From contig CACKGC010000008.1 of assembly GCA_902599655.1 (NCBI GenBank), positions 1-44,206 of the forward strand: DNA of 44,206 bases, read 5' to 3'. The position numbers and the translations under genes are program-made. The notes below the pieces were generated by a model. That model was not told the origin of the DNA, ran no database searches, and was given only the letters and a program-made list of their open reading frames with translations. This document shows positions 43,155 through 44,206 of this stretch, in pieces. Origin of the DNA: an uncultured Fidelibacterota bacterium. Its GTDB lineage: Bacteria; Fidelibacterota; Marinisomatia; Marinisomatales; Marinisomataceae. The stretch's first letter is position 1; every line of letters starts with the position of its first letter.

Positions 43155-43645
43155 ATCAAAAAATATTCCAGGTCAATAATCTCCATTTTTATTTTCGAAT
43201 TTTATTTAATGACAATAAGCTTTTTGAATTATCATTTTCAGAGGATAAAAATGATTTAATGGAAAGGCAATTATCTTTAAAAATCAATAAAAATAGTTCT
43301 TCAAAATTTGCTAAAGAGGTCCAAAATCAATTAAATGCTTATTTTGCTAGAAAGCTAAAAAAATTTGATATTCCAGTTCACATTGAAGGTTCAGAGTTTT
43401 CATTAAAAGTTTTTAAGGAAATGTCCAAAATTCCTTACGGAAAAACAAAAAGTTATAAGCAGGTTGCTGAAAAAATTAAAGAACCTAAATCTGCTAGAGC
43501 AGTTGGAAGAGTTAGCGGTTCAAATAAAATTCCAATTATTATACCTTGCCACAGAATAGTTGGAAGTAATGGAGAGCTTGTAGGTTATAGCGGTGGAGGT
43601 GGATTGCTATTTAAATCGTATTTACAATTATTGGAGAAATCATGA
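43151..43645 (+). CDS. ogt: Methylated-DNA--protein-cysteine methyltransferase
   Basis: A suicide enzyme that repairs O6-alkylguanine in DNA by moving the alkyl group to its own cysteine. The 164 residues from ATG 43151 contain the C-terminal DNA-binding domain with IPYGKTKSYKQVAEKI, the ARAVGRVSGSNKIPII helix with the arginine finger region, the active-site motif IPCHRIVG with Cys133, and GYSGGGGLLFKSYL. The N-terminal domain is short and variable, as in Ogt-type proteins. The start overlaps the ABM stop as ATGA, and its own stop overlaps the next gene as ATGA. Confidence 0.94.
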   Translation: MNQKIFQVNNLHFYFRILFNDNKLFELSFSEDKNDLMERQLSLKINKNSSSKFAKEVQNQLNAYFARKLKKFDIPVHIEGSEFSLKVFKEMSKIPYGKTKSYKQVAEKIKEPKSARAVGRVSGSNKIPIIIPCHRIVGSNGELVGYSGGGGLLFKSYLQLLEKS

Positions 43646-44206
43646 AAAAAATATTATTACTATTAATTTGTTCTCAGATTATAGCACAGGAAACGTTAAA
43701 TGAAACTATTGTTTTTGAGAGTAGAAATCCATTTTCTTTTGAAGAGGTAATTACTGATCTTGATAATCAAGAAACACAAACTGTTACTGGAATCTTGGGA
43801 TTTCCAGCAGATTTTGATGCTAAGAAAAAATATCCACTTATTATTGGAATTGCTGGAAGCTTAAACTGGGGCCCACATCATCTAAAATATTTAGAGATGT
43901 ATCGTTCATTGGGGTTTGCTACGTTTCAATTACAAAGTTTTGATAGTAGAGATGTTCAATCTACAGTTGGTAGTCAGGTAGAAGTCACCTCAGCAATGAT
44001 GATACTTGATAGTTATCTTGCGCTTGAAACGTTGTCTGCACATCCAAATATCGATATTAATAAAGCTGGAATAACAGGATGGAGTTTAGGTGGCACTGTG
44101 TCGTTATACTCTGCCTGGATGCCTTTAATTAATGCTATCAACAAAGGAAAATTTAGGTTTACTGCTCATCTACCAATCTATCCAGGATGCTTAGCATATC
44201 CTTATC
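43642..44206 (+). CDS. Exported alpha/beta-hydrolase, 3' end outside window
   Basis: The reading frame is open from ATG 43642 to the window end, giving 188 residues. It begins with a signal peptide (MKKILLLLICSQIIAQ). FPADFDAKKKYPLIIGIAGS is the strand before the oxyanion site, and the nucleophile elbow GWSLGG has Ser148 in the dienelactone-hydrolase-like subset of the fold. The acid and His are beyond the window. It is probably a periplasmic esterase or peptidase-like enzyme, without further precision possible. It overlaps the ogt stop as ATGA. Confidence 0.85.
   Translation, partial: MKKILLLLICSQIIAQETLNETIVFESRNPFSFEEVITDLDNQETQTVTGILGFPADFDAKKKYPLIIGIAGSLNWGPHHLKYLEMYRSLGFATFQLQSFDSRDVQSTVGSQVEVTSAMMILDSYLALETLSAHPNIDINKAGITGWSLGGTVSLYSAWMPLINAINKGKFRFTAHLPIYPGCLAYPY

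Overview
This is a gene-dense, AT-rich stretch (about one third G+C by eye) from a Gram-negative bacterium. The lipopolysaccharide genes (waaA, a GT9 heptosyltransferase, an LptE-like lipoprotein), TatC, and FCB-type families (DUF4837, DUF5683, the sigma-54 regulator next to LptE, signal peptides ending in FAQ/FSQ) point to the Fibrobacteres-Chlorobi-Bacteroidetes superphylum. A streamlined marine lineage such as Marinimicrobia (SAR406) is my best guess from gene content, but that is inference. No rRNA, tRNA, CRISPR array, insertion sequence or att site was seen. No gap between genes exceeds about 120 bases.

Layout. 1-3.2 kb (+): the 3' end of isocitrate lyase, a hotdog thioesterase, M17 leucyl aminopeptidase, a tiny membrane protein and a PD-(D/E)xK nuclease. 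3.2-7.1 kb (-): a three-gene proton-translocating transhydrogenase (pntA, pntA2, pntB), followed by a phage-type Gp157 protein and an ICMT-like methyltransferase. 7.2-8.8 kb: proline iminopeptidase (+) facing an exported protein of unknown function (-). 8.8-14.7 kb (+): alaS, a PPC-domain protein, RidA, a DUF5683 protein, a sodium:neurotransmitter-type symporter and an unknown membrane protein. 14.8-16.6 kb: guaB (+) facing rpsT (-). 16.7-34.1 kb (+): a 17.4-kb run of 17 genes, mostly overlapping end to start: meaB, tatC, LPS and phospholipid genes, uvrB, the sigma-54 activator, lptE-like, asnS, a LOG-type protein, nadE, lepA, a CPBP protease, two exported proteins, a polyprenol-phosphate mannosyltransferase and accA. 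34.1-44.2 kb: a PpiD-like chaperone (-), a large orphan membrane protein (+), dipeptidyl peptidase IV (+), an indoleamine 2,3-dioxygenase-like heme protein with a TlpA thioredoxin (-), then five small genes including ogt and the start of an alpha/beta hydrolase (+).

Most of the window is housekeeping: envelope biogenesis (LPS core and Kdo transfer, LPS transport, Tat export, phospholipid head groups, malonyl-CoA), translation (two aminoacyl-tRNA synthetases, LepA, S20), purine and NAD synthesis, UvrB and alkyl-DNA repair, peptide degradation (three peptidases) and NADPH balance. The parts most worth a second look are the IDO-like protein, whose manual alignment places a His where IDO has Ser; the phage-like Gp157 and nuclease pair; the LptE lipoprotein with an Asp-rich, calcium-repeat-like insert next to a sensor-less sigma-54 activator with a GAYTDA loop; the 575-residue orphan membrane protein; and hairpins that overlap stop codons at convergent gene ends.
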